From positions 1-5,963 of the forward strand of contig JAGQYU010000158.1 in assembly GCA_020435885.1 (NCBI GenBank): a stretch of DNA of 5,963 bases. Direction: 5' to 3'. A program made the position numbers and the translations under genes. The stretch comes from Flavobacteriaceae bacterium (GTDB lineage Bacteria; Bacteroidota; Bacteroidia; Flavobacteriales; Flavobacteriaceae). The notes below the pieces were generated by a model that was not told the origin of the DNA, did no database searches, and saw only the letters and a list, made by a program, of their open reading frames with translations. Positions within the stretch are counted from its first letter, which is position 1; each line of letters opens with the position of its first letter. Positions 1-5,829 of the stretch are shown one piece after another.

Positions 1-386
1 TTAAAGAAACCGTTTCCTAAAATAATTAATCCAAGAGCAATAAATAAAAGAGTTTTTGCTAAATCTAAATTGGTGTTAAAAGTGCTGGCACTTGAAAATA
101 GTAATAGTTGCCCTAAGGCCATAATAGCCCCTCCCAACATAATACTATATCTGTTACCAAGGTATTTATCAGATATAAATCCTCCAAGCATTGGAGTTAA
201 ATAACACAAACCAAGGAAGCCCCCGTAAATAAGAGATGATTGCTCCTCGCTCATCATCAGTGCATTTACAATAAATAAAGTTAAAAGGGCCCTCATTCCA
301 TAGAAATTGAACCTTTCCCACATTTCTGTTCCAAACAGTACCCAAAGTCCTTTAGGATGCTTTGGTTTAGCAATAGTGTCGCTCAT
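1..386 (-). CDS. POT/PTR2-family peptide:proton symporter, N-terminal part (cut by window edge)
   Basis: This is the first 128 codons of an inner-membrane proton-coupled oligopeptide transporter of the major facilitator superfamily; the rest lies beyond the left edge. What is seen: the family's ExxERFxYY proton-coupling motif in the first helix (E21, E24, R25, Y29, in the stretch GTEMWERFNFYGMRALL), the loop motif GGFISDKYLG at residues 68-77 after helix 2, and GNGFF at 124-128, where the family normally continues with KPN. About four hydrophobic segments are visible (near 14-40, 50-72, 80-99 and 109-128). Position 28 is Phe where the motif usually has Tyr. The ATG at 386 lies 14 bases after the stop of the dipeptidyl peptidase, with no room for a promoter, so the two are probably co-transcribed. 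From the family, it imports di- and tripeptides with protons; the partner peptidase fits dipeptide supply. Substrate range cannot be told from this fragment. Confidence 0.95.
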   Translation of the reverse strand, partial: MSDTIAKPKHPKGLWVLFGTEMWERFNFYGMRALLTLFIVNALMMSEEQSSLIYGGFLGLCYLTPMLGGFISDKYLGNRYSIMLGGAIMALGQLLLFSSASTFNTNLDLAKTLLFIALGLIILGNGFF

Positions 387-400
387 AATTGAAAATTATT

Positions 401-2611
401 TTAGTTCTTTAGATTATTTGAGTTGATAGTAATATTATCGTTTTTTAGATTTTGCTCAATAAAATTAGTCATTTTGGTATACAGATGTAATCTGGTATTT
501 TTTCCTTTGTAGATACCGTGTGCTCTATCAGGATATACAAAAAGTTCGAATTGCTTGTTTGCTTCTACCAAAGCATTGATCATTCTAGAAGTGTTTTGAT
601 AATGCACATTATCATCACCAGAGCCGTGAACCAATAAATAAGCCCCTTTAAGTTTATCTACATGATTTATTGGTGAGTTATCATCATATCCTGAAGCGTT
701 TTCTTGAGGTGTTTGCATATACCTTTCCGTATAAACGGTATCATAAAAGCGCCACGAAGTAACGGGAGCAACGGCAATAGCCATTTTAAAGGTATCAGCC
801 CCTTTGGTAATAGCCAATGATGACATGTAACCACCATAACTCCAACCCCAAATACCGATATTATTTTCATCAATAAAATCTAATTTACCTAGCTCTTTAG
901 CAGCTTCTATTTGATCTTCTGTTTCGTATTTACCCAGTTCTTTGTAAGTAACTTTTTTAAAATCTCTTCCTTTATAACCAGTACCTCTGCCGTCTACACA
1001 TGCTACAATATAGCCCTTTTGTGCCAGCATCTGATACCAATAATCATTAGAACCCATCCAACTGTTTGATACGGATTGTGAACCCGGGCCGGAATATTGA
1101 TACATAAACAACGGATATTTTTTATTTGGGTCAAAATCAGATGGTTTTATCATCCATGCATTGAAATCACCATTACTGGTTTTAAGCGTAAAGAATTCTT
1201 TAGGAGAAATATCATATTCAGCAATTTTTTCAGCCAATTCTTTATTATTCTTTATCTCTTTGATCTGTTTACCATTTTTTGCATCGTTTAATGTGTAAAT
1301 ATAAGGGGTAGAAGCGTCAGAATAGGTATTAACATAATAATTAAAACTATTGCTGAAAGCAGCGTAATTTGTACCTGTATTAGTGCTTAAACGGCTTTTA
1401 TCTTTTCCGTTCAATTTTATGGAATATACAGTTCTGTTAGTAGAACCGTCTTCGGTAGATTGATAGAAAATCTTATCAGTTTTTTCGTCATAACCATAGT
1501 AATTGGTTACTTCCCAAGAACCTTTGGTTACTTGATCCATCAATTTTCCATTTTCATTATAATGATAAATATGATTGTAGCCATCTTGCTCACTTGTCCA
1601 AATAAAACTATTGTCTTTTAAGAAGGTTAAATTGTCATGTATATCAACATAAGCAGCATCTTTTTCATTTAAAACCACCCAAGAATTTAACGTAGCAGCA
1701 TCAACAAATAACAAATTCAAATTATTTTGATGACGATTCAGCGTAATAACCGAAAGCGCATTAGGCTTGTTGGTCCATTTAATTCTCGGAATGTAATATT
1801 GAGCCTTTTCACCAAGGTTTACCTGATTACTTTTACCGGATTTTACATCAAAAATGTGAAGTGATACCAAAGAATTCTTTTCACCAGCTTTTGGGTATTT
1901 AAAAACCTGTTGGTTTGGGTAAAGATCAGTTCCATACATATCCATAGAAAATTCCGGAACATTGGTTTCATCAAAGCGAATAAAAGCGATTTTGGTTGAG
2001 GAGCTGTTCCATTCAAAGGCTCTTACAAAGCTGAATTCTTCTTCATATACCCAATCGGTTACACCGTTTATTATTTTATTCTTTTCACCATCAAACGTAA
2101 TTTGAACGGTCGCATTTTTGACAAGGTCTTTTAAGTACAAGTTATTTTCAAAAACATAGGCAACCTTCATCCCGTCAGGTGAAAAACTAGGTTCTTGTAT
2201 CTTTTTATCAATAACCAATTTCAGCTCTTTACTTTTAACATCATACACGTAGTAAGTACCTACGGATGAATGGCGATAAATACCTTCGGAATCAGTACCT
2301 AAAAGTAATTTATCTTCTGTATCATTAAATTCGTATGATTCAAAATGTGAAATAGCCTCCAAGTCTTTGCTATCCACAATAGTTTCTACCTTTTCTAAGG
2401 TTTTGTAATCATATTTATCTAAGGAAGTACTTCGGGTTTCTCGGTTGAAGTTAAGGATGGTGTAAAAATCTCCATGCTGCATTGAATGGAAAGAATTCAT
2501 TCGTTCAGCTCTAAAAGTTCCGTTAGACCAAATGTCTTCAAGTGTAATATCTTTTTTTTGTGCAGAAACAATTCCGGTAACTACCAAAAATAGGACGAGT
2601 AGTTTTTTCAT
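401..2611 (-). CDS. Secreted dipeptidyl-peptidase IV-type serine peptidase (S9B family)
   Basis: This peptidase of 736 residues cleaves dipeptides, typically X-Pro or X-Ala, from the N terminus of peptides. Residues 1-17 form a Sec signal peptide (MKKLLVLFLVVTGIVSA, likely cut before Gln18), so it acts in the periplasm or outside the cell. A beta-propeller domain spans roughly 45-455 and the alpha/beta hydrolase roughly 470-725. The catalytic triad is Ser591 (GWSYGGY), Asp666 (HGSGDDNVH) and His698 (DRAHGIY), spaced as in human DPP4 (630/708/740). The oxyanion Tyr506 (YQYSGPG), the substrate N-terminus-binding pair Glu191/Glu192 (DWVYEEE) and Arg113 (YRHSS) are all present, so it should be active. 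No C-terminal sorting domain is visible. I chose the ATG at 2611: an in-frame TTG at 2644 would place 11 polar residues before the signal peptide and overlaps a candidate -7 box. A prolyl tripeptidyl peptidase of the same S9B family is the main alternative. It leads the unit that continues into the peptide symporter. Confidence 0.95.
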   Translation of the reverse strand: MKKLLVLFLVVTGIVSAQKKDITLEDIWSNGTFRAERMNSFHSMQHGDFYTILNFNRETRSTSLDKYDYKTLEKVETIVDSKDLEAISHFESYEFNDTEDKLLLGTDSEGIYRHSSVGTYYVYDVKSKELKLVIDKKIQEPSFSPDGMKVAYVFENNLYLKDLVKNATVQITFDGEKNKIINGVTDWVYEEEFSFVRAFEWNSSSTKIAFIRFDETNVPEFSMDMYGTDLYPNQQVFKYPKAGEKNSLVSLHIFDVKSGKSNQVNLGEKAQYYIPRIKWTNKPNALSVITLNRHQNNLNLLFVDAATLNSWVVLNEKDAAYVDIHDNLTFLKDNSFIWTSEQDGYNHIYHYNENGKLMDQVTKGSWEVTNYYGYDEKTDKIFYQSTEDGSTNRTVYSIKLNGKDKSRLSTNTGTNYAAFSNSFNYYVNTYSDASTPYIYTLNDAKNGKQIKEIKNNKELAEKIAEYDISPKEFFTLKTSNGDFNAWMIKPSDFDPNKKYPLFMYQYSGPGSQSVSNSWMGSNDYWYQMLAQKGYIVACVDGRGTGYKGRDFKKVTYKELGKYETEDQIEAAKELGKLDFIDENNIGIWGWSYGGYMSSLAITKGADTFKMAIAVAPVTSWRFYDTVYTERYMQTPQENASGYDDNSPINHVDKLKGAYLLVHGSGDDNVHYQNTSRMINALVEANKQFELFVYPDRAHGIYKGKNTRLHLYTKMTNFIEQNLKNDNITINSNNLKN

Positions 2612-2641
2612 AAAATGAAATGAATTTGTTTTAATTGGCTT

Positions 2642-2649
2642 CAAGTTTA
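2642..2649 (-). promoter_or_regulatory. Candidate -7 box for the dipeptidyl peptidase/peptide symporter unit
   Basis: On the minus strand this reads TAAACTTG, one mismatch from the Bacteroidota consensus TAnnTTTG. A TTG at 2674-2676 (minus strand) lies 24 bases upstream, slightly further than the usual spacing. Transcription would start near 2635, giving a leader of about 25 bases before the ATG at 2611. It is the best match in the divergent region on this strand, but it is not a perfect one. Confidence 0.4.
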
Positions 2650-2715
2650 CGGAAAAATCATCAAAAAACAGTTCAAAATATCAATAATTTAAAGAAGAAG
2701 TATAAAAATTAGTAT

Positions 2716-2737
2716 TATTAATATGCCGTAATTAATA
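2716..2737. repeat. AT-rich inverted repeat abutting the HMG-CoA reductase -7 box
   Basis: Perfect 7-base arms TATTAAT (2716-2722) and ATTAATA (2731-2737) flank an 8-base centre. The repeat ends one base before the -7 box at 2739, so a bound protein there would cover the spacer region of the promoter. The arms are pure A/T in an AT-rich intergenic region, so chance is a real possibility. Confidence 0.3.
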
Positions 2738-2738
2738 G

Positions 2739-2746
2739 TATCTTTG
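2739..2746 (+). promoter_or_regulatory. Candidate -7 promoter box for HMG-CoA reductase
   Basis: TATCTTTG is a perfect match to the Bacteroidota TAnnTTTG box. There is no TTG at the -33 position; the nearest likeness is TTA at 2715-2717 or 2718-2720, with spacers of 21 or 18. A start site near 2752 would give a leader of about 20 bases to the ATG at 2774. The box includes the TTG at 2744, which rules against that codon as the translation start. The 11-base context GTATCTTTGAA (2738-2748) recurs upstream of the superoxide dismutase. Confidence 0.6.
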
Positions 2747-2773
2747 AAGGGCTTTTTTAAAACAGTAGATGAA

Positions 2774-4060
2774 ATGAGCAAAACCATTTCCGGATTTTCC
2801 AAATTAACCAAACAAGAAAAGATAAATTGGCTTGTAAATAATTACTTGAACAAGAATGTTGAAGCAGAAAAAACACTAAAAAAGTATTGGAATTCTGATG
2901 AAAAGTTACAGCAACTCCATGATGATTTTATAGAAAATACCATTTCCAATTTTTACTTGCCCTATGCAATAGCGCCAAATTTTATCATAAATGGAAAAGT
3001 TTATACTATTCCAATGGCTGTTGAAGAAAGTTCAGTGGTTGCGGCAGCTTCGCTGGTAGCTAAGTTTTGGAGTGATAGAGGAGGCTTTCAGGCCGAAGTG
3101 ATCTCTACAGCTAAAATAGGCCATGTGCATTTTATGTACAATGGTTGTAAAGATGAATTGCAGGTCTATTTCAGTAATAGAAAAAGTGAATTGTTGGAAG
3201 CTACGGAGTCCATCACTAAAAATATGCGTAAGCGAGGAGGAGGTATTTTAGACATTAAACTGGTTGATAAAACAACTGAATTGAAAAACTACTATCAGCT
3301 TGAGGTTACTTTTGAAACCAAAGACAGTATGGGTGCTAATTTTATAAATTCATGCCTAGAAGCCATTGCAAAAGCTTTACAGCGAGAAGATATTGAAATT
3401 GTAATGAGCATCCTTTCCAATTATGTGCCGCAGTGTCTGGTTAGAGCGGAAGTTAGTTGTCCTATTTCTGATTTTGCAAAAGAAGAGCCTCATTATTATG
3501 CCGAAAAATTCTACAATGCTGTGCAAATAGCAAATGCAGAGCCCTACAGAGCCGTTACTCATAATAAAGGAATTATGAACGGTATTGATGCAGTGGTAAT
3601 AGCAACAGGCAACGATTTTAGAGCTGTAGAAGCAGGAGCACATGCCTATGCTGCCCGTTCAGGAAAATATAGAAGCCTTACAAACTGCTCCGTAGAAAAC
3701 GATATTTTTAAATTCTGGATAGAAATTCCACTGGCATTAGGTACTGTTGGAGGCTTAACAGCATTGCATCCGCTGGCGAAGCTTTCGCTGGATATATTGC
3801 AACATCCATCAGCCGAAGAGCTGATGATGATAGTAGCCGTTGCAGGATTAGCACAGAACTTTGCCGCATTAAAGGCGTTGACCACTACTGGAATTCAGCA
3901 AGGCCACATGAAAATGCACTTACAGAACATATTACACCAGTTAGGAGCTAATACCAATGAAAGAGATCTTTTATTGAATTATTTTAAAGACAGGCATGTA
4001 ACATATAATGTGGTTGCCGAAACTTTAGAACAGCTAAAAGTTACCAAAACGTTAAAATAA
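2774..4060 (+). CDS. mvaA: Class II hydroxymethylglutaryl-CoA reductase
   Basis: This enzyme interconverts HMG-CoA and mevalonate plus CoA using NAD(P)H, in the cytoplasm. At 428 residues it matches the length of the Pseudomonas mevalonii class II enzyme and lacks the membrane domain of class I enzymes. The four catalytic residues are visible: Glu85 (AVEESSVVAAAS), Lys265 (THNKGIMNGID), Asp281 (ATGNDFRAVEAG) and His378 (GIQQGHMKMH). The dinucleotide-binding motif is DSMGAN from Asp184, with Ser where Ala is common. Automated annotation often labels this class 'degradative', but in Flavobacteriia it is expected to make mevalonate for isoprenoids; the direction cannot be read from sequence. I chose the ATG at 2774 over an in-frame TTG at 2744, because the TTG lies within a perfect -7 box. 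The gene is divergent from the peptidase, has its own promoter, and is followed by a hairpin. No other mevalonate-pathway gene lies in the window. Cofactor preference (NADH or NADPH) is undecided. Confidence 0.95.
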   Translation: MSKTISGFSKLTKQEKINWLVNNYLNKNVEAEKTLKKYWNSDEKLQQLHDDFIENTISNFYLPYAIAPNFIINGKVYTIPMAVEESSVVAAASLVAKFWSDRGGFQAEVISTAKIGHVHFMYNGCKDELQVYFSNRKSELLEATESITKNMRKRGGGILDIKLVDKTTELKNYYQLEVTFETKDSMGANFINSCLEAIAKALQREDIEIVMSILSNYVPQCLVRAEVSCPISDFAKEEPHYYAEKFYNAVQIANAEPYRAVTHNKGIMNGIDAVVIATGNDFRAVEAGAHAYAARSGKYRSLTNCSVENDIFKFWIEIPLALGTVGGLTALHPLAKLSLDILQHPSAEELMMIVAVAGLAQNFAALKALTTTGIQQGHMKMHLQNILHQLGANTNERDLLLNYFKDRHVTYNVVAETLEQLKVTKTLK

Positions 4061-4062
4061 TC

Positions 4063-4100
4063 ATGTTCTATGCCCACATAAGAACATTCTATTTTATTTT
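4063..4100 (+). terminator. Hairpin terminator after HMG-CoA reductase
   Basis: The stem is ATGTTC (4063-4068) with GAACAT (4082-4087), continued by TATG (4069-4072) with CATA (4077-4080). It has a one-base A bulge at 4081 and a CCCA loop. It begins two bases after the stop codon and is followed by a T-rich run to 4100 (TCTATTTTATTTT), broken by a few other bases. The stem is AT-rich, so it may be a modest terminator. Confidence 0.6.
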
Positions 4101-4103
4101 GAT

Positions 4104-4124
4104 GGACTTTTGCTTGCAAAGTCC
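4104..4124. repeat. Perfect inverted repeat in the superoxide dismutase promoter (possible operator)
   Basis: Arms GGACTTT (4104-4110) and AAAGTCC (4118-4124) flank a 7-base centre, TGCTTGC. A second, overlapping dyad is TTTGC-TT-GCAAA (4109-4120). It ends one base before the -7 box at 4126, and no T-run follows it, so an operator is more likely than a terminator. No regulator can be named from the sequence. Confidence 0.45.
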
Positions 4125-4125
4125 G

Positions 4126-4133
4126 TATCTTTG
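4126..4133 (+). promoter_or_regulatory. Candidate -7 promoter box for superoxide dismutase
   Basis: TATCTTTG matches the TAnnTTTG consensus perfectly. TTG at 4099-4101 lies 24 bases upstream, and TTG at 4110-4112 only 13, so no -33 element has ideal spacing. A start near 4139 leaves an A-rich leader of about 33 bases before the ATG at 4172. Confidence 0.6.
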
Positions 4134-4171
4134 AAAAACAAAAAGTTTAATCATTTAAAAAATAAAGAATC

Positions 4172-4780
4172 ATGGCTTTTGAATTACCAAAATTATCGTA
4201 TGCTTATGATGCGTTAGAACCATATATTGATGCCAGAACTATGGAAATACACCATACAAAGCATCATGCAGGGTATACCAATAATCTTAACAATGCAATC
4301 AAAGGAACTGACCTTGACGGGAAGTCAATCGAAGATATTTTAACCAATTTAGATATGAATAATGCTGCTGTTAGAAATAACGGTGGTGGTTTTTACAATC
4401 ATAATCTGTATTGGGAAGTGATGAATCCTGAAGGAAAAGGTCGTTTATCAGGAGAATTAAAAGACGCTGTTGAAGCAGCTTTTGGTTCTTTCGATGGATT
4501 TAAAGACGCTTTTTCTAAGGCAGCCGCTACTCGTTTCGGTTCAGGGTGGGCATGGTTGTGTGCACACAAAGGGGGAAAGGTAGATATTTGTTCTACTGCA
4601 AATCAAGATAATCCGTTAATGCCAAGTATTGGTTGTGGCGGAACGCCAATTTTAGGAATAGATGTATGGGAGCACGCCTATTATTTAAACTATCAAAACA
4701 GAAGGCCAGACTATATTGAAGCCTTTTTCCATGTAATTAACTGGAACGAGGTAGAACGTAGATACGCTGAAGCTAAATAA
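4172..4780 (+). CDS. sodA: Superoxide dismutase, Fe/Mn family, Mn-type signature
   Basis: This enzyme converts superoxide to oxygen and hydrogen peroxide. It has no signal peptide, so it acts in the cytoplasm. Its 202 residues are the usual length, with an N-terminal helical-hairpin domain (about 1-85) and a C-terminal alpha/beta domain (about 92-198). The metal ligands are all present: His27 (MEIHHTKHHAGY), His77 (GGGFYNHNLYW), Asp164 and His168 (DVWEHAYYLNY). The second-shell Gln is at 145 (STANQDNPLM) and the GGG stretch at 71-73 replaces the Gln of iron enzymes. This is the manganese pattern, although members of the family that work with either metal exist. Three cysteines (130, 140, 155) lie in the C-terminal domain. 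The gene is flanked by hairpins and has its own -7 box, so it is probably transcribed alone. The dyad directly upstream suggests regulation, perhaps by metal or oxidative stress, but that is inference. The symbol follows the Mn signature; 'sodB' would fit if the metal is iron. Confidence 0.95.
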   Translation: MAFELPKLSYAYDALEPYIDARTMEIHHTKHHAGYTNNLNNAIKGTDLDGKSIEDILTNLDMNNAAVRNNGGGFYNHNLYWEVMNPEGKGRLSGELKDAVEAAFGSFDGFKDAFSKAAATRFGSGWAWLCAHKGGKVDICSTANQDNPLMPSIGCGGTPILGIDVWEHAYYLNYQNRRPDYIEAFFHVINWNEVERRYAEAK

Positions 4781-4810
4781 CATTTAGAATTATTAATAAT
4801 TAATTATTGT

Positions 4811-4856
4811 AAAGTAATGGTTGCTAGTGTTTAGCAGCCATTACTTTTTTATTTTT
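4811..4856 (+). terminator. Strong intrinsic terminator after superoxide dismutase
   Basis: A 16-base-pair stem (4811-4826 with 4832-4847; one G-T pair, all others Watson-Crick) encloses the 5-base loop GTGTT. A T-rich run, TTTTTTATTTTT (4845-4856), follows, overlapping the stem's last three bases. It lies 30 bases after the stop codon. The T-run overlaps the candidate promoter box of the next gene. Confidence 0.9.
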
Positions 4857-4857
4857 G
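4850..4857 (+). promoter_or_regulatory. Candidate -7 promoter box for the EamA transporter, overlapping a terminator
   Basis: TATTTTTG matches TAnnTTTG perfectly. It is built from the T-run of the preceding terminator, so the match partly follows from T-richness. No TTG lies at the usual -33 distance (the nearest, 4821-4823, is 26 bases upstream and inside the stem). A start near 4863 gives a leader of about 17 bases to the ATG at 4880. Confidence 0.45.
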
Positions 4858-4879
4858 CAGAAACAACTCTAACCAAATA

Positions 4880-5779
4880 ATGAACTCAAGAACAGGAGCC
4901 CTTATAGCTGCTTCTTTAGCGGCTCTAATTTATGGTATCAGTTTTACCGTTGCAAAGGAGGTAATGCCTGCTTACATAAAGCCGTATGGATTTATTGTTC
5001 TTAGAGTGTTGGGTGCTACTATATTGTTTTGGTGTGTAAGTATCTTCACAGTTAAAGAAAAGATAGAAAGTCAGGATTATTTCAGGATATTTTTGGCAGC
5101 TATTTTTGGAGCTTCAACCAATATGCTCACTTTTTTTAAAGGGCTTAGCTTAACAACTCCCATCAGCGGATCTATCATGATGCTAACCACTCCAATTTTA
5201 GTATTGATATTATCTGCTATCATCTTAAAAGAAAGAATCACCATTAAAAAAGTATTAGGGATTTTTATTGGACTGATAGGCGCATTTGTATTGATAATGT
5301 ATGGCCAAAGTTTGGGAGCAGGAAAAGATGCTGTTATGGGTAACTTTTGGGTTTTTGTAAATGCGGCTTTGTATAGCTTTTATTTGATCATTGTTAAGAG
5401 GCTGACTGATAAATACCACCCTATCACTTTTGTGAAATGGCTGTATTTAATGGGCTTACTAATTGTTATACCTTTTGGATTTGGAGAGTTGAAAGAAATA
5501 AATTGGGCTGCAATGCCTACAAAAATTTACTTCCAAACAGGGTTTATTGTAGTGTTTACCACATTTTTTACCTATTTGTTCAACTTGTTTGCGCTCACCA
5601 AATTAAAACCTACCACACTTAGTATTTTTATTTACTTACAACCGGTTATTGCCACTATCTATGCATTACTTACCAATAAAGATACGCTCAACGTTGTTAA
5701 AATACTGGCAACTGTGCTAATTTTTACAGGTGTTTATATAGTTACTACAGCTAACAAACCAAAAGATCAGCTCAGCTAA
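4880..5779 (+). CDS. EamA-domain transporter of the DMT (drug/metabolite) superfamily
   Basis: This is an inner-membrane protein of 299 residues, the usual length for ten-helix DMT transporters. Ten hydrophobic segments are visible, near 6-25, 37-57, 68-88, 95-116, 124-142, 153-172, 184-203, 218-238, 245-264 and 272-290. They form two EamA repeats of five helices each, about 5-142 and 153-290. The first repeat has the family's typical LKER at 116-119 at the end of helix 4, and LGIFIGLIGAFVLI follows in helix 5. The second repeat has the matching LQPVIATIYALL, then ILATVLIFTGVYIV. Arg42 in helix 2 (LRVLG) is also usual for the family. Members export amino acids, metabolites or drugs, and the substrate cannot be predicted here. 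It is separated from the dismutase by a strong terminator and from the next gene by 50 bases, so the neighbours give no functional hint. The ATG at 4880 is well placed relative to helix 1. Confidence 0.9.
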   Translation: MNSRTGALIAASLAALIYGISFTVAKEVMPAYIKPYGFIVLRVLGATILFWCVSIFTVKEKIESQDYFRIFLAAIFGASTNMLTFFKGLSLTTPISGSIMMLTTPILVLILSAIILKERITIKKVLGIFIGLIGAFVLIMYGQSLGAGKDAVMGNFWVFVNAALYSFYLIIVKRLTDKYHPITFVKWLYLMGLLIVIPFGFGELKEINWAAMPTKIYFQTGFIVVFTTFFTYLFNLFALTKLKPTTLSIFIYLQPVIATIYALLTNKDTLNVVKILATVLIFTGVYIVTTANKPKDQLS

Positions 5780-5793
5780 TAGCATTACTTTAA

Positions 5794-5813
5794 ATTACGT
5801 AAATTTGCGTAAT
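5794..5813. repeat. Inverted repeat bracketing the yicC -7 box
   Basis: Arms ATTACG (5794-5799) and CGTAAT (5808-5813) are perfect inverted copies. The 8-base gap between them is exactly the -7 box TAAATTTG. The arms contain CG steps, less expected by chance in this AT-rich DNA, but they are only six bases long. It could be an operator or a coincidence. Confidence 0.35.
5800..5807 (+). promoter_or_regulatory. Candidate -7 promoter box for yicC
   Basis: TAAATTTG matches TAnnTTTG perfectly and lies 22 bases before the ATG at 5830. No TTG is found at the usual -33 distance. No terminator is visible after the transporter gene, so read-through from it is also possible. Confidence 0.5.
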
Positions 5814-5829
5814 CTTTTAATAAAGCTAT

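Noticed and set aside
667..873. Minus-strand open frame of 68 codons
   Set aside because: It lies wholly inside the peptidase coding region in another frame, over the catalytic Ser segment, and has no family resemblance.
1097..1291. Plus-strand open frame of 64 codons opposite the peptidase
   Set aside because: Antisense to a well-conserved gene, rich in Phe and Ile as expected from the reverse of AT-rich coding DNA; no start context.
2612..2644. A longer dipeptidyl peptidase starting at TTG 2644
   Set aside because: It would put 11 polar residues before a normal signal peptide, and the TTG is inside a candidate -7 box; the ATG at 2611 gives a standard Sec signal.
2744..2773. A longer HMG-CoA reductase starting at TTG 2744
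   Set aside because: The TTG is part of a perfect TATCTTTG box, and the ATG at 2774 gives 428 residues, the family length.
3377..3885. Two minus-strand open frames opposite HMG-CoA reductase
   Set aside because: Their compositions (Cys/Ser/Ala-rich) are those of antisense shadows, and the sense strand carries all catalytic motifs.
4104..4124. Reading the GGACTTT/AAAGTCC repeat as a second terminator for HMG-CoA reductase
   Set aside because: No T-run follows it, and a better hairpin with a T-rich tail lies directly after the reductase stop; its position beside the -7 box suits an operator better.
5437..5622. Plus-strand open frame of 61 codons inside the EamA transporter
   Set aside because: Out-of-frame overlap with membrane helices of a complete gene; no independent support.
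5780..5829. A terminator for the transporter in the gap before yicC
   Set aside because: The only dyad with CG steps brackets the -7 box and is not followed by a proper T-run; CTTT-TAAT-AAAG at 5814-5825 is too short.
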